The position numbers and the translations under genes are program-made. A stretch of 64,000 nt of DNA from Gloeophyllum trabeum ATCC 11539 (taxonomy: Eukaryota; Basidiomycota; Agaricomycetes; Gloeophyllales; Gloeophyllaceae), in NCBI RefSeq assembly GCF_000344685.1, contig NW_006920415.1:330834-394833 (forward strand), given 5' to 3'. The notes below the pieces were generated by a model. It saw only the letters and a program-made list of their open reading frames with translations, searched no databases and was not told the DNA's origin. Of the stretch, positions 1-11,465 are shown one piece after another. Numbering within the stretch: position 1 is the stretch's first letter; each line of letters starts with the position of its first letter.

Positions 1-55
1 TTCACATGATTCGCACCTTGTTCGTGCTTATCGCTGAAATACTGACTATGTATAG

Positions 56-2444
56 TCCATGCCTCAACAAAGTGTCATCAACCTCCGAGACATCTCTAAT
101 ATCGAGCGGATAGATTTGAAGCCGTACTGCCTGCTGCTGGAGACGACTGGGAAGCGGTATTACTTTGCTCTCAAGAGCGACGAAGAGCTTTATGGGTGGC
201 AGGATGATATCTACTCCCGCAGCCCGCTTATGGGAGTGAGCAATCCTACGAACTTCGTACACAAGGTGCACGTCGGTTTCGATCCCACCTCGGGAGCCTT
301 CACTGTGAGTGGCATGGAGTCTTCTTGATCCGGAGTGTCGCTATAGTGTTGCCGTAGGGTATGCCCGAGCAATGGAGCAAGCTGCTCACAAAGTCGGCCA
401 TCACGCGGGAGGATTACCAGAAAGATCCCCAGGCGGTATTGGACGTCCTCGAATTCTATACCGACCACAAAAAGCGCGAGATGGAAGAACAGGGCCTCAT
501 GTCCATGTCGGCGTCAGGGTCAACGCTCGTCGGATCCACTTATACCTCATCAACACTCTCTCCCTACTCCGCGGATACCTCTACCCCCCGATTCAACGCA
601 GGCACAGGCCTTGCCGGAATTAGCAAGATTGGCTCGCCCATCCCCGATACCCGGCCATCCGCGAAGCGACAAGAGACGGCTCCGGCCGGTCTCACGAATG
701 AAAATGGGATGCTTAATGGTACGCGGCAGCTCCGTGGATGATTATCTCCACGACTGACGGTGATGCCTCCCTCCAGGTGCAGGATCACTCCAACCTTCCA
801 GGCCAGCACCTCCTCGACCCTTGCTTACAGCCAATCGCCCTGCGCCACCCGCACCATCCGGTAAGCCTGCCGTGCCCGATCATACCCCCTCATCTGCGGA
901 CCTCCGCGCACGCGTCAAAGCCCATGGGCCCGACTCTGCGAGGCAGCCCCCCGGGCTTCAGCAGGACCGGGTGCCTCAGCGGAAGGACTCGTTGGCTAGG
1001 ATCAATCAGAACGGACAGGAGCAGGACAGAGAGACCGAGCAGCAGAAGAAGGATAGCGAAGAATCAGAGAGACCCAAGCAAGGCTTGCCTTCTGGCCCGA
1101 GGCCGAATATGGTCCCTGCTAAGTCTGCACCTGCCACGTCTCAGCCTGCCACGGATCCCGCCCCTGGTGCTGCTGGCGCGACTGTTGGACCTCCCCCCGT
1201 CAAGCCCCTTCAACCCGCGAAGAAGCCTGCTGCTCCGCCAGTAACCGTGACGGGCGCAGATGATGACAAGGCTGGGGTGGCTGCTGCCGCGGCTGCTCTG
1301 GAGAAGCCGAAGGAGAAGGAGAAGCGAATCAGCACCATGACGGAAGTGCAGATTATGGAGAAGCTGAGGAGCGTTGTCAGCGACGACGATCCGAAGACCC
1401 TGTACAGCAAGATCAAGAAGGTTGGCCAGGGGTAAGTCTGATCATGTTCCGTCGGTCTGCCCAAGGCAAAGCTGACTGTGTCGTAGTGCTTCAGGCCACG
1501 TCTATGTCGCCAAGACGCTGGCTACCGGGAAGAAGGTCGCCATCAAAGAGATGGACTTGTCGCACCAGCCACGCAAAGAACTGATTGTGAACGAGATTCT
1601 TGTCATGAAGGAGTCGCAGCACCCGAACATCGTGAACTTTTTGGAGTCATATCTTGTAAAGAACAACGAGTTATGGGTCGTCATGGAGTATATGGAGGGC
1701 GGCGCGCTGACGGACATCATCGAGAACAATACTTTGGAGGAGGACCAGATTGCATGCATCTCCCTGGAGGTGAGTATGTCCGCTTATGATAAATGCGTCC
1801 CGCTCATTGTGCCATCTCAGACATGTAAAGGCCTGGGTCACCTGCACAGCCAGCATATTATTCACCGAGACATCAAGTCTGACAACGTCCTGTTAGATGC
1901 CCAGGGCCGTGTTAAAATTAGTGCGTGACAATAGACTGCGGTGCTTATGTTGTGTTAATGACCTCTCGCTTTTGTCCTTCAGCGGATTTCGGTTTCTGTG
2001 CTAAGCTCACCGATCAGAAATCGAAGCGTGCTACCATGGTCGGTACTCCGTACTGGATGGCGCCTGAGGTCGTCAAGCAGAAGGAGTACGGCGCCAAGGT
2101 GGACATCTGGTCACTCGGTATAATGGCTATCGAGATGATCGAGAACGAACCTCCATACCTTGACGAAGAGCCTTTGAAGGCCCTGTACCTGATCGCCACC
2201 AACGGCACGCCGACGTTGAAGAAGCCCGAAGCGCTCAGTCGAGAACTCAAGAGCTTCCTGAGCGTCTGCTTGTGTGTCGACGTCAAGAGCAGAGCCACCG
2301 CTGCGGAGCTTCTTGAGGTGAGAGGTTTGCACTGAACGTTCAGCTATGTACTAAGGCTTTCTATAGCATGAGTTCTTGAAGAAAGCGTGTCCACTGTCAG
2401 GGTTGGCACCTCTCCTACGCTTCAGAACGCAGAAGCAGTCTTAA
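56..2444 (+). CDS. cla4: PAK-family serine/threonine kinase, Cla4-like (5' partial)
   Basis: This is the 3' part of a p21-activated kinase. The first exon seen encodes the end of a PH domain ([11 protein letters not shown], then DELYGW-like residues) followed by a CRIB motif ([15 protein letters not shown] then FTG across the first intron), which binds Cdc42/Rac-GTP. A Pro/Ala-rich linker follows, then a complete kinase domain with VAIKEMD (ATP lysine), HRDIKSDN (catalytic loop), DFGFCAKL and the PAK-type activation segment [11 protein letters not shown]. My splice model is 56-304, 358-718, 777-1431, 1487-1769, 1821-1920, 1983-2317 and 2367-2444, which keeps one frame for 686 residues; every intron is GT-AG. 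A PH domain before CRIB separates Cla4-type from Ste20-type kinases. The start lies outside the window. Role known for the family: polarity, septation and morphogenesis. Confidence 0.93.
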
Positions 2445-2864
2445 TTGCACTCCCTCCGTCGCACTTCCTCTGTATTTACGGCTGTCTACCCTAATCCCAT
2501 GGCTTAGTATTCGTTGTTTTCACCCGCTGTCTCATTCCCATCAACGTTAGGATGTATGTATGACTGACGATGCTTTCCCTTCGCACTCATGCATGTTTCG
2601 ATATTTCATTTTTTCAATGGAGGAAACTGTATGTTGGCTACAATCATCGGGTATGCGGGAATATGTTGAAAGGGTGAGAAGATGCTATTTGCGTCAGAAC
2701 GTAACAGTGAGCTATAAGAACAGAGGTATACTATGCGGCAGGAGAGATGTACATGATGAGAATGGAACACATACGGGGAACATACATAAGGGTGGCGATA
2801 ATCATAGGCTATATGAACATAAGCCGCGTAACATGGGATCCGTTGTGAGTCATGAGTCCGGGAG
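2445..2864. other. Convergent intergenic region
   Basis: The stretch between the stop codons of the PAK kinase (+) and the CNOT11-like gene (-). It must hold both terminators. I see no conserved ORF or clear repeat. Confidence 0.6.
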
Positions 2865-4397
2865 TCAGAAGCGGCCCGCTGCCAAGTTGCGATACAGCGT
2901 ATTGGCGTCCTCGTAGCGCGAATAACGCAGGCTGAAGTACATCATCTCAGCAGAATCGGCTTCCGAATCCGGGTCGACGATGCCCATCTTAATGAGGGAG
3001 TTGTAGAACCGACAAAGCTACACAAAGTGAGTCGGATCCGATTCACGATTCACGACAGAAAGTTAACGTACATTTTGGGCCCCCTGGGCGGCCTGGTCGT
3101 CGCTGATCAATCCGTCCTTCTGCTCCGCCTCGCGATTCTCCACCCACTCGATGCATCCGTGGACAAAACCGCCTAGAGCCTCCAACCGCACGATGTCGGC
3201 GACCGTTGTCCTCCCGCCGGTGACAGAGTCCGTCGTTGGCGTCGTATCGCGCAAGAGTCGCCCGATCAGGTCAAACGAAGGTAACGTTGGCGGAAGCCTG
3301 CGGAGAACGTCGACGTACGTTGCTGCGCCTTGCCGGTTCGATGAGGAGGGAGGACGCGATATGAGAGCTGCCATGAGAGGGTGCGCGAGGCCGGCGTTGA
3401 AATGGATGAACTGAGGTAGATCCACCGACGTGAGCACGGGCGGTGCTACAAGCTCTGGGATGAGCGAGTTCACGAGCTACGTGGGGGGCCCCGGTTAGTG
3501 GAATGGAGGCGGGCTCATGGAGGTCGGACGTACACGCTGCTCGGACAAGTTCAACGTTCGACTCCGCCCAGCCAAGAGTAATGACATCGCTCTCGACAGT
3601 TTCTCATTCCTGTCATCCTCTTCCGCGGTGACCTTTTGCTCCTGGGGCAGCTGCGGCTTGGAGGGACCTTGCTGGACCGCGTTCAACTTGTTCGTCATGC
3701 CAGAACTGTTGGTCCTGTAGGTAACATCATCAGGCGTCACAAGCGCATCACAACACTACATCGTACATATCGTCAGGATCTGAAGCTGGGTTCTCCTCAT
3801 CCAAAGTCAGATTAGATGCCCGTAGCCGCGGATGTTGCGTCCGTGATCGAGCGAGTGTATTTGGAGAATACGGACCAAGCTGCCAACTGGGTCAACTGAC
3901 ATCCAGATTAATTGCACTGGCACACTCACATCGTTGCCATCTCCCTTCAGTATCTTCCATAGAACCCATACCAGCTGCTCTGTATCACTCTCGCCCCCAC
4001 TCGCAGCTATGCGCGCAGCCGCGTCCCTCTCCCTCACAAACGTAGCATACAAGGCGGACTTGAAAGGATTAATAGATATCGGATAAGGCGTATACAAGGC
4101 AAATAAGATATAAGAGACGAGGATGCGCTGCTCCAGCTACTGCCAGATTGATCAAACCGGACTCGGTTCAAAACGTGAGACACTGACTTGGACCCGTGCA
4201 TCGAGAAGGGGTAACAGCGCATCAAGAGCCAGCTGGAAGCGCGACGTTGGCTGCACGAGATGCATGAACGCCTGGGCCGCCGTCGAGCAAGGCAGGGTGT
4301 ACGCCGACTGCAGCAGCTGACCCACGGACGACCAGGCAGGGTCTGAAGCCGTGTTTGCTGGCTGCAGCATGGGCGCCCTCAGGGTAGCCGTCTGCAT
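2865..4397 (-). CDS. CCR4-NOT complex subunit 11-like protein (CNOT11/DUF2363)
   Basis: Six exons (4397-4188, 4136-3930, 3879-3767, 3714-3534, 3476-3072, 3017-2865) join in one frame to 422 residues. The N-terminal part holds an alpha-helical block followed by the family signature LYTPYPISINPFKSALY, like the 'NPF' segment of animal CNOT11. The C-terminal part matches the CNOT11 C-terminal domain layout: VDLPQFIHFNAGLAHPLMAAL, then VRLEALGGFVHGCIEW, then LCRFYNSLIKMGIVD. In animals CNOT11 with CNOT10 forms a module on the N-terminus of NOT1 in the deadenylase complex. The start Met at 4397 is the first after an in-frame TAG, so it is preferred but not proven. A MULE-like element begins only 144 bp upstream and probably sits in the promoter or 5' leader. 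Confidence 0.75.
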
Positions 4398-4530
4398 ATC
4401 GATGGACTTGACAGACGAGAAGGGCGAGAACGCCAGCCACGACTACGACGACGCTGTCTTCGACGTCGGCGGTGGGGACATCTCTTTGAGACTCCGCCCG
4501 GATGTCTCCGAACCTCAGAACTATAAACCA

Positions 4531-4541
4531 GACCGGAATCC
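4531..4541. repeat. Left 11-bp target site duplication of the MULE-like element
   Basis: GACCGGAATCC, identical to 6559-6569, directly abutting the left inverted repeat. Confidence 0.85.
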
Positions 4542-4689
4542 AGGCTCCTAGAACCATCCGTCTCCGCGTCCTCGATCCTCTCTGCTAGGGCGTATGTGAA
4601 GATGTTATGTAATAGGGCTTATATAATGCAACTTATTTATAGATGTGTTTCCTAATTAAGACGACTAGTGAGGATGAGGACGCTCTGAG

Positions 4690-5048
4690 AGGACCCCTGA
4701 TTATCAGTATCGAGGCTTTGTGGAAACGCGGACAAAAGTTGGCCATCTGAGACCCCTCAGGCCTGATTTTTCGCGGACAAAGCGACCGATTTTGGGAGCC
4801 CAGCGGCCAACCCTTATTTTTCCCGCGGACATCACCTGCCCATTTTGGGCAGGATTTCTCGGCATACGCCGAGCGCGGGAAGATTTGAGCGTTACCCACG
4901 CCACAATTCCCAAATATGGAAGGCAAATCGAGCTGGCACCTGATTTTTCGCGGACAAAAGGGCGTAAAATCGGGAAATTTGGCGCGGACAAAGACGCTGA
5001 ATTTTGGGCATCTAAAATAAAGCCTCGATACTGATTATCAGGGGTCCT
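4690..5048. mobile_element. Nested 359-bp MITE (hAT-like by target duplication)
   Basis: It interrupts the left arm of the MULE-like element. Its ends are inverted repeats beginning AGGACCCCTGATTATCAG and running on through GTATCGAGGC. It is flanked by an 8-bp direct repeat GCTCTGAG (4682-4689 and 5049-5056), and the uninterrupted sequence is preserved in the right MULE arm near 6410. The interior has repeated GCGGACAAA and ATTTTTC(C/G)CG words and no protein-coding capacity. An 8-bp duplication fits hAT elements. Confidence 0.85.
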
Positions 5049-5714
5049 GCTCTGAGACGGCTGGCCCAACTCGTCGTCCGAGGTTTTACCGGAATTATGT
5101 AAGGCACGGTTTATCGACGTTCGTCGACTGCCCAATTCGGATTTTCGAAGTGGCTTTCTCGTCGCACCTCAGCTGCCTTTGTCCTCTGCTCGCACGCGGG
5201 TGGACGGCAATAAAGCTGTTAATAACAAAATAATGTATTATATCTGCGTTGTGGATTGCATGCACTTCCGCCGAGTCTCCCCCATATAAATAAAGAAAAT
5301 AGCGAACAATTATTTACTACAAGATTCAAGAAGCTACTGTCTCCATCTCTTTAGCGAAATCAAATGAAATTGAACATAATATCTCATGTCATAAGGTGTC
5401 AGGCTACTTTGCATTGAAGAGCCTGGTGCTTGCCCTTTACCAATGTCGGAAAAATCAGAAAAGCATGATATTGCTATACAATGCCAGATAATGCACTGAT
5501 AAGTCAATCAGGTTCGAGGAGAGTTATCGGGTTCAGAAATGATCGAAAAGCGCATATAAGCCTCCGTCAGGCTGATCAGCCCTGACGGGGGTTACAAGCC
5601 ATTATAAGGCATGATAAGCCCGGATAAGGCCATGAGTCCCAGAAATGAAAAAAGGAGGAGCCACTCACGCCACCCGATGGTCATCGACACCACTATCTAA
5701 GACGTCCACTTTAA

Positions 5715-5815
5715 TACAGGTACTTCGACTGTGATTCGAACGGGCGGCCTTGAGTTGAACTATGATGACATATGTAAAGACTAACGATATAACTACTACA
5801 CTACGCAACAATCGG
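5715..5815 (-). other. tRNA-like remnant (B-box) inside the MULE
   Basis: On the minus strand a tRNA B-box-like GTTCGAATC (plus strand GATTCGAAC near 5733) lies downstream of a D-arm-like TAGTGTAGTAGTTA. The acceptor stem does not pair convincingly, so this looks like a decayed tRNA or a tRNA-derived (SINE-like) piece rather than a working tRNA. Confidence 0.25.
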
Positions 5816-6558
5816 TGTGTGAGTCTCACATTGGTATATATACATCATACATACTGCCTTACCGGGCGACTCGTAATCACTGCAGCGGGACTTGGATACC
5901 GTCGCTCGCGCTCACATCCTCTGACGTATAGACGTACGGCTCTTGTAGATTTCGCCATAACTTTAGACTTAGACTATTATGCTACCGTAGTCAACATGCC
6001 ACCTTTAAGACACTCAACTACCTAATCTAAACCTGACAACACCTGATAAGGGCTTATCAGCCTTGAAACATAACATTATAATGCCTGATCAGTCCGTCAG
6101 GTTCTGTCAGGGCTTATCAGTCTTTTCCAGATTTTCCGACAAATGTATTCAAAATAATCTATCCATCGAGAATACAAAGCAAAAGACCCTTAGACTCCTT
6201 ATGTATTATTACTACACCAGACAGTGCCTTTCTATTTAATGCTGAATTCATATGCTCCGCCATCGACGCGCGTGCGAGCAGAGGACAAAGGCAGCTGAGG
6301 TGCGACGAGAAAGCCACTTCGAAAATCCGAATTGGGCAGTCGACGAACGTCGATAAACCGTGCCTTACATAATTCCGGTAAAGCCTCGGACGACGAGTTG
6401 GGCCAGCCGTCTCAGAGCGTCCTCATCCTCACTAGTCGTCTTAATTAGGAAACACATCTATAAATAAGTTGCATTATATAAGCCCTATTACATAACATCT
6501 TCACATACGCCCTAGCAGAGAGGATCGAGGACGCGGAGACGGATGGTTCTAGGAGCCT

Positions 6559-6569
6559 GACCGGAATCC
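6559..6569. repeat. Right 11-bp target site duplication of the MULE-like element
   Basis: GACCGGAATCC, identical to 4531-4541, directly abutting the right inverted repeat. Confidence 0.85.
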
Positions 6570-7373
6570 ATGTTACACCACTTGGGAGGTATTCGGCGCT
6601 GCGCGGCACGCCAGGTCCGATTCCTCACATGTAAAAGTCTATGGTAAACCCACGGCAGGGACTCTACAAGCAGGGAAATAATCTTTCTTGCTCCCCGGGT
6701 GCTGCGCGGCATCAACAATGCTCATAGTTATTTCATCTTGACCTGAATGATACTGGATGATATCAACTTCTAACTCTCAAGTTAGCGGCCTGCCGGTGCG
6801 GTCAGAGTCTTCAATCCATCAGATACTTGGTGTCAAGCTTTACAGTTACATATATCTGAGGAATAGATAACAAGTGCCTTCTTTGCTGCCCTAGGGTGGC
6901 ATTATGCCACCCTCGATCAGTGTTACTGTAGAGTCAGTGTACTGTATACAGCACGTTTTCAACACTGTGATAGCTTGTACCGTAGGCAACAGGATGCTTG
7001 CCATTAGGCAGCCGGGGGATGCCTGACAGTGCCACCCTGCGTGTGCTTACTGCATATTCCGGGCATGCACAATGGAACATCTCTTGGACTGCCCAGGATA
7101 AGTATTCCACTCGATCTCCCGGACCTGGAAACTCACTCAGCCCGATTAGCAGCATGCAAACTGACTATGACTCGAGATGTTAACATTGATCTCAACATGC
7201 TATGATACAATAATTTGTATAGAATAGTACTCAAGCTGCACAAAGGAGGGGTAAGCTGCCGACAGCCGTCGGCACTTGTCGAGTTCAGCTTATGCATAAT
7301 TTGCTTGGATTACTGTCAGTACCAACCTGAGCAACACAAGCAAGAGCAGAAGCAGCGTGCAAGCTGGAGCGGA
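6570..7373. other. Non-coding stretch between two transposons
   Basis: No ORF resembles a known family. It is probably intergenic sequence left between the MULE-like and hAT-like insertions. Confidence 0.4.
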
Positions 7374-7381
7374 GTGGTCTA

Positions 7382-8021
7382 TAGTGTTCCGTGAAAATGG
7401 CAACGGTAATTAACCCTGTTAATTAACACCGCCTAATTCACCGGTAGTTTACCAGTGAGCCACACCTCGCAGGAAAATGTCAGGTGAAATAGGGTAAATT
7501 AGGGTTCGTAGATGATCATGACCCTTGACCTGCAGGGATAGCTCAACAGCCATAGGAATGCATTTGTAGTGTTTTTAATATCAGTTCTCAGGAAATGTAC
7601 TACTAGTGAAAGCCTGAGGACTATCGGCAAATAACAAACCGGTAACTAAAGCCCAAGACATCATCGCCGTCGCTCTCCTTTTTTTCGCTCTGCGTCTTGT
7701 GCAGAGAGATATGGCTGACAAGCGTCTGCATTTATTGCGAGAATATCTGGAACACCTATCGCAGACACTGCCTTACCAGACGATGACCAGAATCATCGCA
7801 CTCCGGAGGAACAACTAGAGGACTGAGTTAGTATGGGACGACCTGAGGGCGTTAATTTACAAGTCAAATAGGCCTAATGTACTCAGTAAATTAACGGAAA
7901 TTTGGTTGTTTTTGAATCGGTTAATTAACGGGTAAAATACAGAGGTGAATTAGCCCTCCCCTGTGGCAGTCGGTTAATTAACACGGGAGATTAGGTCTGG
8001 GACTTTTTTCACTGAACACTA
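7382..8021. mobile_element. Non-autonomous hAT-like element, 640 bp
   Basis: The ends are inverted (TAGTGTTCCGTGAAAA at the left; CACTGAACACTA at the right) and carry the TAGTG terminus common in hAT elements. An 8-bp direct repeat GTGGTCTA flanks it (7374-7381 and 8022-8029). Several subterminal copies of TTAATTAAC lie near both ends (about 7410-7430, 7918-7930 and 7972-7983) and could be transposase binding sites. No transposase ORF is present. Confidence 0.85.
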
Positions 8022-8029
8022 GTGGTCTA

Positions 8030-8650
8030 CGCGCCTTCAAATACACTGCTCCCCGAACCGCGTTGCTAGTTTGGCATAAATTGGCATTTGTTTGTCCTGT
8101 GGCGGGAATTCCTATTTTAGGATTTGCCACAACGAATTGCAATTGTTGACCGTGACGCGGCATCTTCGACCATTCAGCATATAAAGCCAAAGGACTTGGA
8201 CTCCATCATCCTGGGACGACATCCTGACTGCAGTATTAAACGAGGTCTGGATCCACTTCTAATCTTTCAACCAAAGTTAAATTCATATGTCCAGTCAATA
8301 GGCATCTTGCTCGCTCATTGTGAGCAGCTATGGTTAGCACAGGCGATACATTCGAGTTCTAACATCTCAAAGGATCTGATACTAAGAGGAACTTCGGGAC
8401 GTATCCCCTGGACGGCATACGGAGCATACTCCCATGCTTTTGTTTAGGGACCTACGCTTTAGATCCGCGGTTGCCGTCTTCGGATCAACCTCCCAGCCAC
8501 ACAATAACGAGCCCGTCCTGTGCATCGCATTTGACCTTGCTGACAGCAGGGACACTGCGTCTGGTTATACCGGCGAGCTAAATGTGGGTCCGGAGCAGTC
8601 GCATGGCTAATTGTACAAAATCGTCGCGGTTTCGAACCAAGATTTCTTGG
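8030..8650. other. Spacer upstream of pheromone gene Ph1
   Basis: No recognisable gene. One open frame (8124-8447) has no family features and is probably chance. Confidence 0.4.
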
Positions 8651-8652
8651 CC

Positions 8653-8660
8653 CATATAAA
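8653..8660 (+). promoter_or_regulatory. TATA box of pheromone gene Ph1
   Basis: CATATAAAG about 90 bp upstream of the Ph1 start codon, a plausible TATA element. Confidence 0.45.
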
Positions 8661-8746
8661 GCAGGCCATGCAATTGTGCTTGCTCAACAAGCGAAACCCG
8701 TTCTCTATTCACAAGGGCCTTCTGTTCCTCTCACGAAATCTACCCG

Positions 8747-8869
8747 ATGGATTCCTTTGACGCCTTCTCTCTGACGATCGAACCGTCTGTCTCTGAAACT
8801 GAGACGCAGTCGCTGGTCGACTCCGAGCGATGTGGAGGCGGAGCCTTTTCATATTGCATCATTTCATGA
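8747..8869 (+). CDS. Pheromone precursor Ph1 (CaaX = CIIS), distant from the receptors
   Basis: An uninterrupted 40-codon ORF with the layout of a basidiomycete lipopeptide mating pheromone precursor: start MDSFDAFSL, an acidic Ser/Thr/Glu-rich pro-region, an SER processing site, a glycine-rich mature core CGGGAFSYC and the C-terminal CaaX box CIIS. The CaaX cysteine would be farnesylated, the last three residues removed and the terminus methylated. Processing after the Glu-Arg pair is known for several mushroom pheromones. It lies about 31 kb from the nearest receptor, between a hAT-like element and DML1. A TATA-like box sits 90 bp upstream. Function is inferred from architecture, not from a database match. 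Confidence 0.85.
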   Translation: MDSFDAFSLTIEPSVSETETQSLVDSERCGGGAFSYCIIS

Positions 8870-9326
8870 CCGCACTCGTCTTTCCAAGCTGACCATACCA
8901 TTACGTGAGTAGATGTGTCTCTCGAAGACCTCTAAGTGCTCATAACCTCTTGCTTTGGCAGCGAACGAGACATTGCCTGATACCACTTGCAACACGACAC
9001 GCTTAAGCAACACGGACCCACGCTTCTATACAGTTGGTCTCGATGACCACGCAACGTTCCTTCATTCAAGAGGACACTTCCTTCAGTTGCACGAGTTACT
9101 CCTTTTTCGCCGGACACCTGTCTGGTATCGCGCCCGGCCCCTTCCACGGTGTATCAGTGTAAATCGTTCACGTAGCGCTGTTTGTATGTGTGTAACGCCC
9201 CGCATTTTGTAATTGTAGGACATCCGGAATCTGTCTAGTTGTCACCTTGTTGCGTTTGGACGATTATCATACAGTTTACACGTCGGACGCGACGTTACTA
9301 GCGAATACTGAAAAGAGGCCGCCTTA

Positions 9327-11465
9327 CTAATCTTCCTCGTCTGACACGTCTTGAAATTCTTCATCTTCAATCTCGTCCTCGCCATGATATGCATCATGCA
9401 TCATCCACAACTCGCTTGCCAGTTCCTTGATCTCATCCACCTCCATTCCCAGAATTTCCTTGAATTGTTTCTTCCTTTTGACGCAGTCTTCGACGAAAGA
9501 CGCATAGGAAGAGAAGAGACGGGAGGTGACGGAGGTGGCGTACAGAGATGATAGACAGCGAGTGGAGTACGTGGTAGCTCGAGCTTTCTTGTCAGGAGTT
9601 GCTGGAGGGATACGAAGGGATGGGTTTATGATAGGTGGAAAGGAGGTTGGGAGAGGAAGAGCTGGTGCATGGGTGCTGCGAAGAAAACGTATATCAACAT
9701 CAGTAGCCCCGGCGTGACTGAGAACACACATGTCGTAGAGCGCGAACGGGATACCGGACTTCTCCTGCCAAGCATCGTACAGCTGCCTGTCTGCTCTGGA
9801 GAAGCCTCTAGTAGTGTCCCTCCTTGCGTATACGGCGGAGGTCTGGAAGGGAAGAAGATGTCAACGCTATTATAGACCTACAATAAGGTACGCACTTCAT
9901 GCGTAGTGGTCCTCGAGAAATCGTGCATACGCTCGTCAAACATAGACTCTGCAATCGGATTTGACAAGGGGAGAATACCACTCAAGTGAGCAAACGGCAC
10001 GTTCGTGGGATAGGCGACAGAGTTACAGAAGTCGCGAAGATCGATTGCACCCCCCTTCATTCTAGCGTGAAGAGATGAGGACGCTGAGGTATACATTTCG
10101 ATGATTATCTTGATGCGCACCTCAGAGGAAGAGTGACACTTTCGATGTGGCTCGAGAGAACCGCAGAAGTGTGGTATAGCTTCGATACCTACTCTTCAAA
10201 ATACAGGAATTGTAAAAAATGACAGGCGATTCGAAGACTTACATCCGCTGTAAGGTCAGACATCCAGGCCCCAACGTTGGCCCATGTAGATGGAGACTGA
10301 ATTGGGACAGACAAGGTCGAGTAGGATCGAAGATTCCGAAGATAAAGCGCGTCGTTGATTACAACCCTCATAGCTGCCTAGATGGTCATGCTCAGGTAAC
10401 ATCATAGTTTCATTCACGGAAAGCACCTACATCCGACTCCAATGCGTCCATCTTCACTTCGCCCGAAAGGAAGGGAACGACAATGCACGACAACTTCGGA
10501 TGGTCATCCTTGAGCATTGTAAGCATAGAGTCAGTAAATGAGCCAAAACATGATGTATCATTCATAACATGAATCCCCTGCGATTATGTTCTGATGAGTG
10601 GAAGGAAGAAAGGCGTCTACATAACCAGTGTACCTGCAAGGCGTCACATTCTTCCATAAAATGTCGCAGTGAATCATCAATCAAGGCATTGTCCTGCGGA
10701 AAAACAGTCAGTCGGGGTATAATGGATGGTGCCACACACATACCTGATCATATTGTGTGAAGAGGTCTTGTCCGTAATTCCAGTCTCCTGCTGTATCTTG
10801 CCATTCGGCAGGTTCAGGAAGTTTGTGTAATGACCGCGGGTGGTAGTAAACTCGACTATAATCGGCCCAAAATCGAATATCTGAGGACCCGTTTTCTTGC
10901 CTCTTCCCTTCTACATGAGTCGAAGAGTTGACGTCATTGTCGACATGGTCCATAGATTCATTTTCAAGCTCCTTGTGGTACTGACTCCTTGGTATGGGGT
11001 CCTGTCGAAACTCAACGACATCGCCATTCCTTTTGGCAACTCATGAGCTCGCGTATGTGCTGATAACACAGTTCTTTTACCAAAGCGATGTCACAGTTTT
11101 ATCTTCACCTGCATCTCCGTAGAGATCAGCTCGGAGCGTGCCAAAGTTGCCTGTTGGATTCATTCAGTCACGGGCAAACTTCCAAGGACCAAGGTGTTGT
11201 TTACCTTTCCAGTCAAAAGCAAGCAGTCTCGGGCAGTACGTGGGCTCCCCCTAAGGCATAATTAGACAGTAAGAATTTAACCCACCTTTGCACTTGCCGA
11301 GGGTGAGAGGCCTTCCCGAAAGGAGACGTCGTGATCTGTTAACGGTTCTTCTTTCGAGGCGGACTCCTCTTCATCGTATGTGAAGTAGGCTTCTTGCGTG
11401 TTCCAGAAGTGCTGGCCGGTGTAATTAGCTAGAGGGCCTGCTTGGATGTATATGATCTCCTTCAT
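9327..11465 (-). CDS. dml1: DML1/Misato family protein
   Basis: Multi-exon minus-strand gene. The first exon gives the Misato N-terminus MKEIIYIQAGPLANYTGQHF with W and N following, like the tubulin-related start of yeast Dml1 and animal Misato. Later exons contain further family blocks: CPRLLAFDWKGNFGTLRADL, VVEFRQDPIPRSQYHKEL, DALIDDSLRHF-like and GIHVMNDTSCFGSFTDSML. A C-terminal exon begins TSAVYARRDTTRGFSRADRQ and ends in an acidic tail at 9327. Introns are short GT-AG. Family role: mitochondrial morphology and inheritance, with a tubulin/FtsZ-like fold. The Met at 11465 is chosen because the conserved segment starts there. Confidence 0.88.

Larger units (their letters stand above)
4542..6558. 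mobile_element. Non-autonomous Mutator-like (MULE) element with long terminal inverted repeats
   Basis: Outer ends are inverted copies starting AGGCTCCTAGAACC. The right arm (about 6268-6558, 291 bp) is nearly identical to the left arm (4542 to about 5199), except that the left arm is interrupted by a 359-bp insertion. The element is flanked by an 11-bp direct repeat GACCGGAATCC at 4531-4541 and 6559-6569. Long TIRs with 9-11 bp target duplications are typical of MULEs. I see no transposase ORF. The interior carries many TGATAAG/CTTATCA words and an inner inverted repeat (about 5446 and 6147, TTTTCCGACA type). Near-identity of the arms suggests a fairly recent insertion. Confidence 0.85.
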
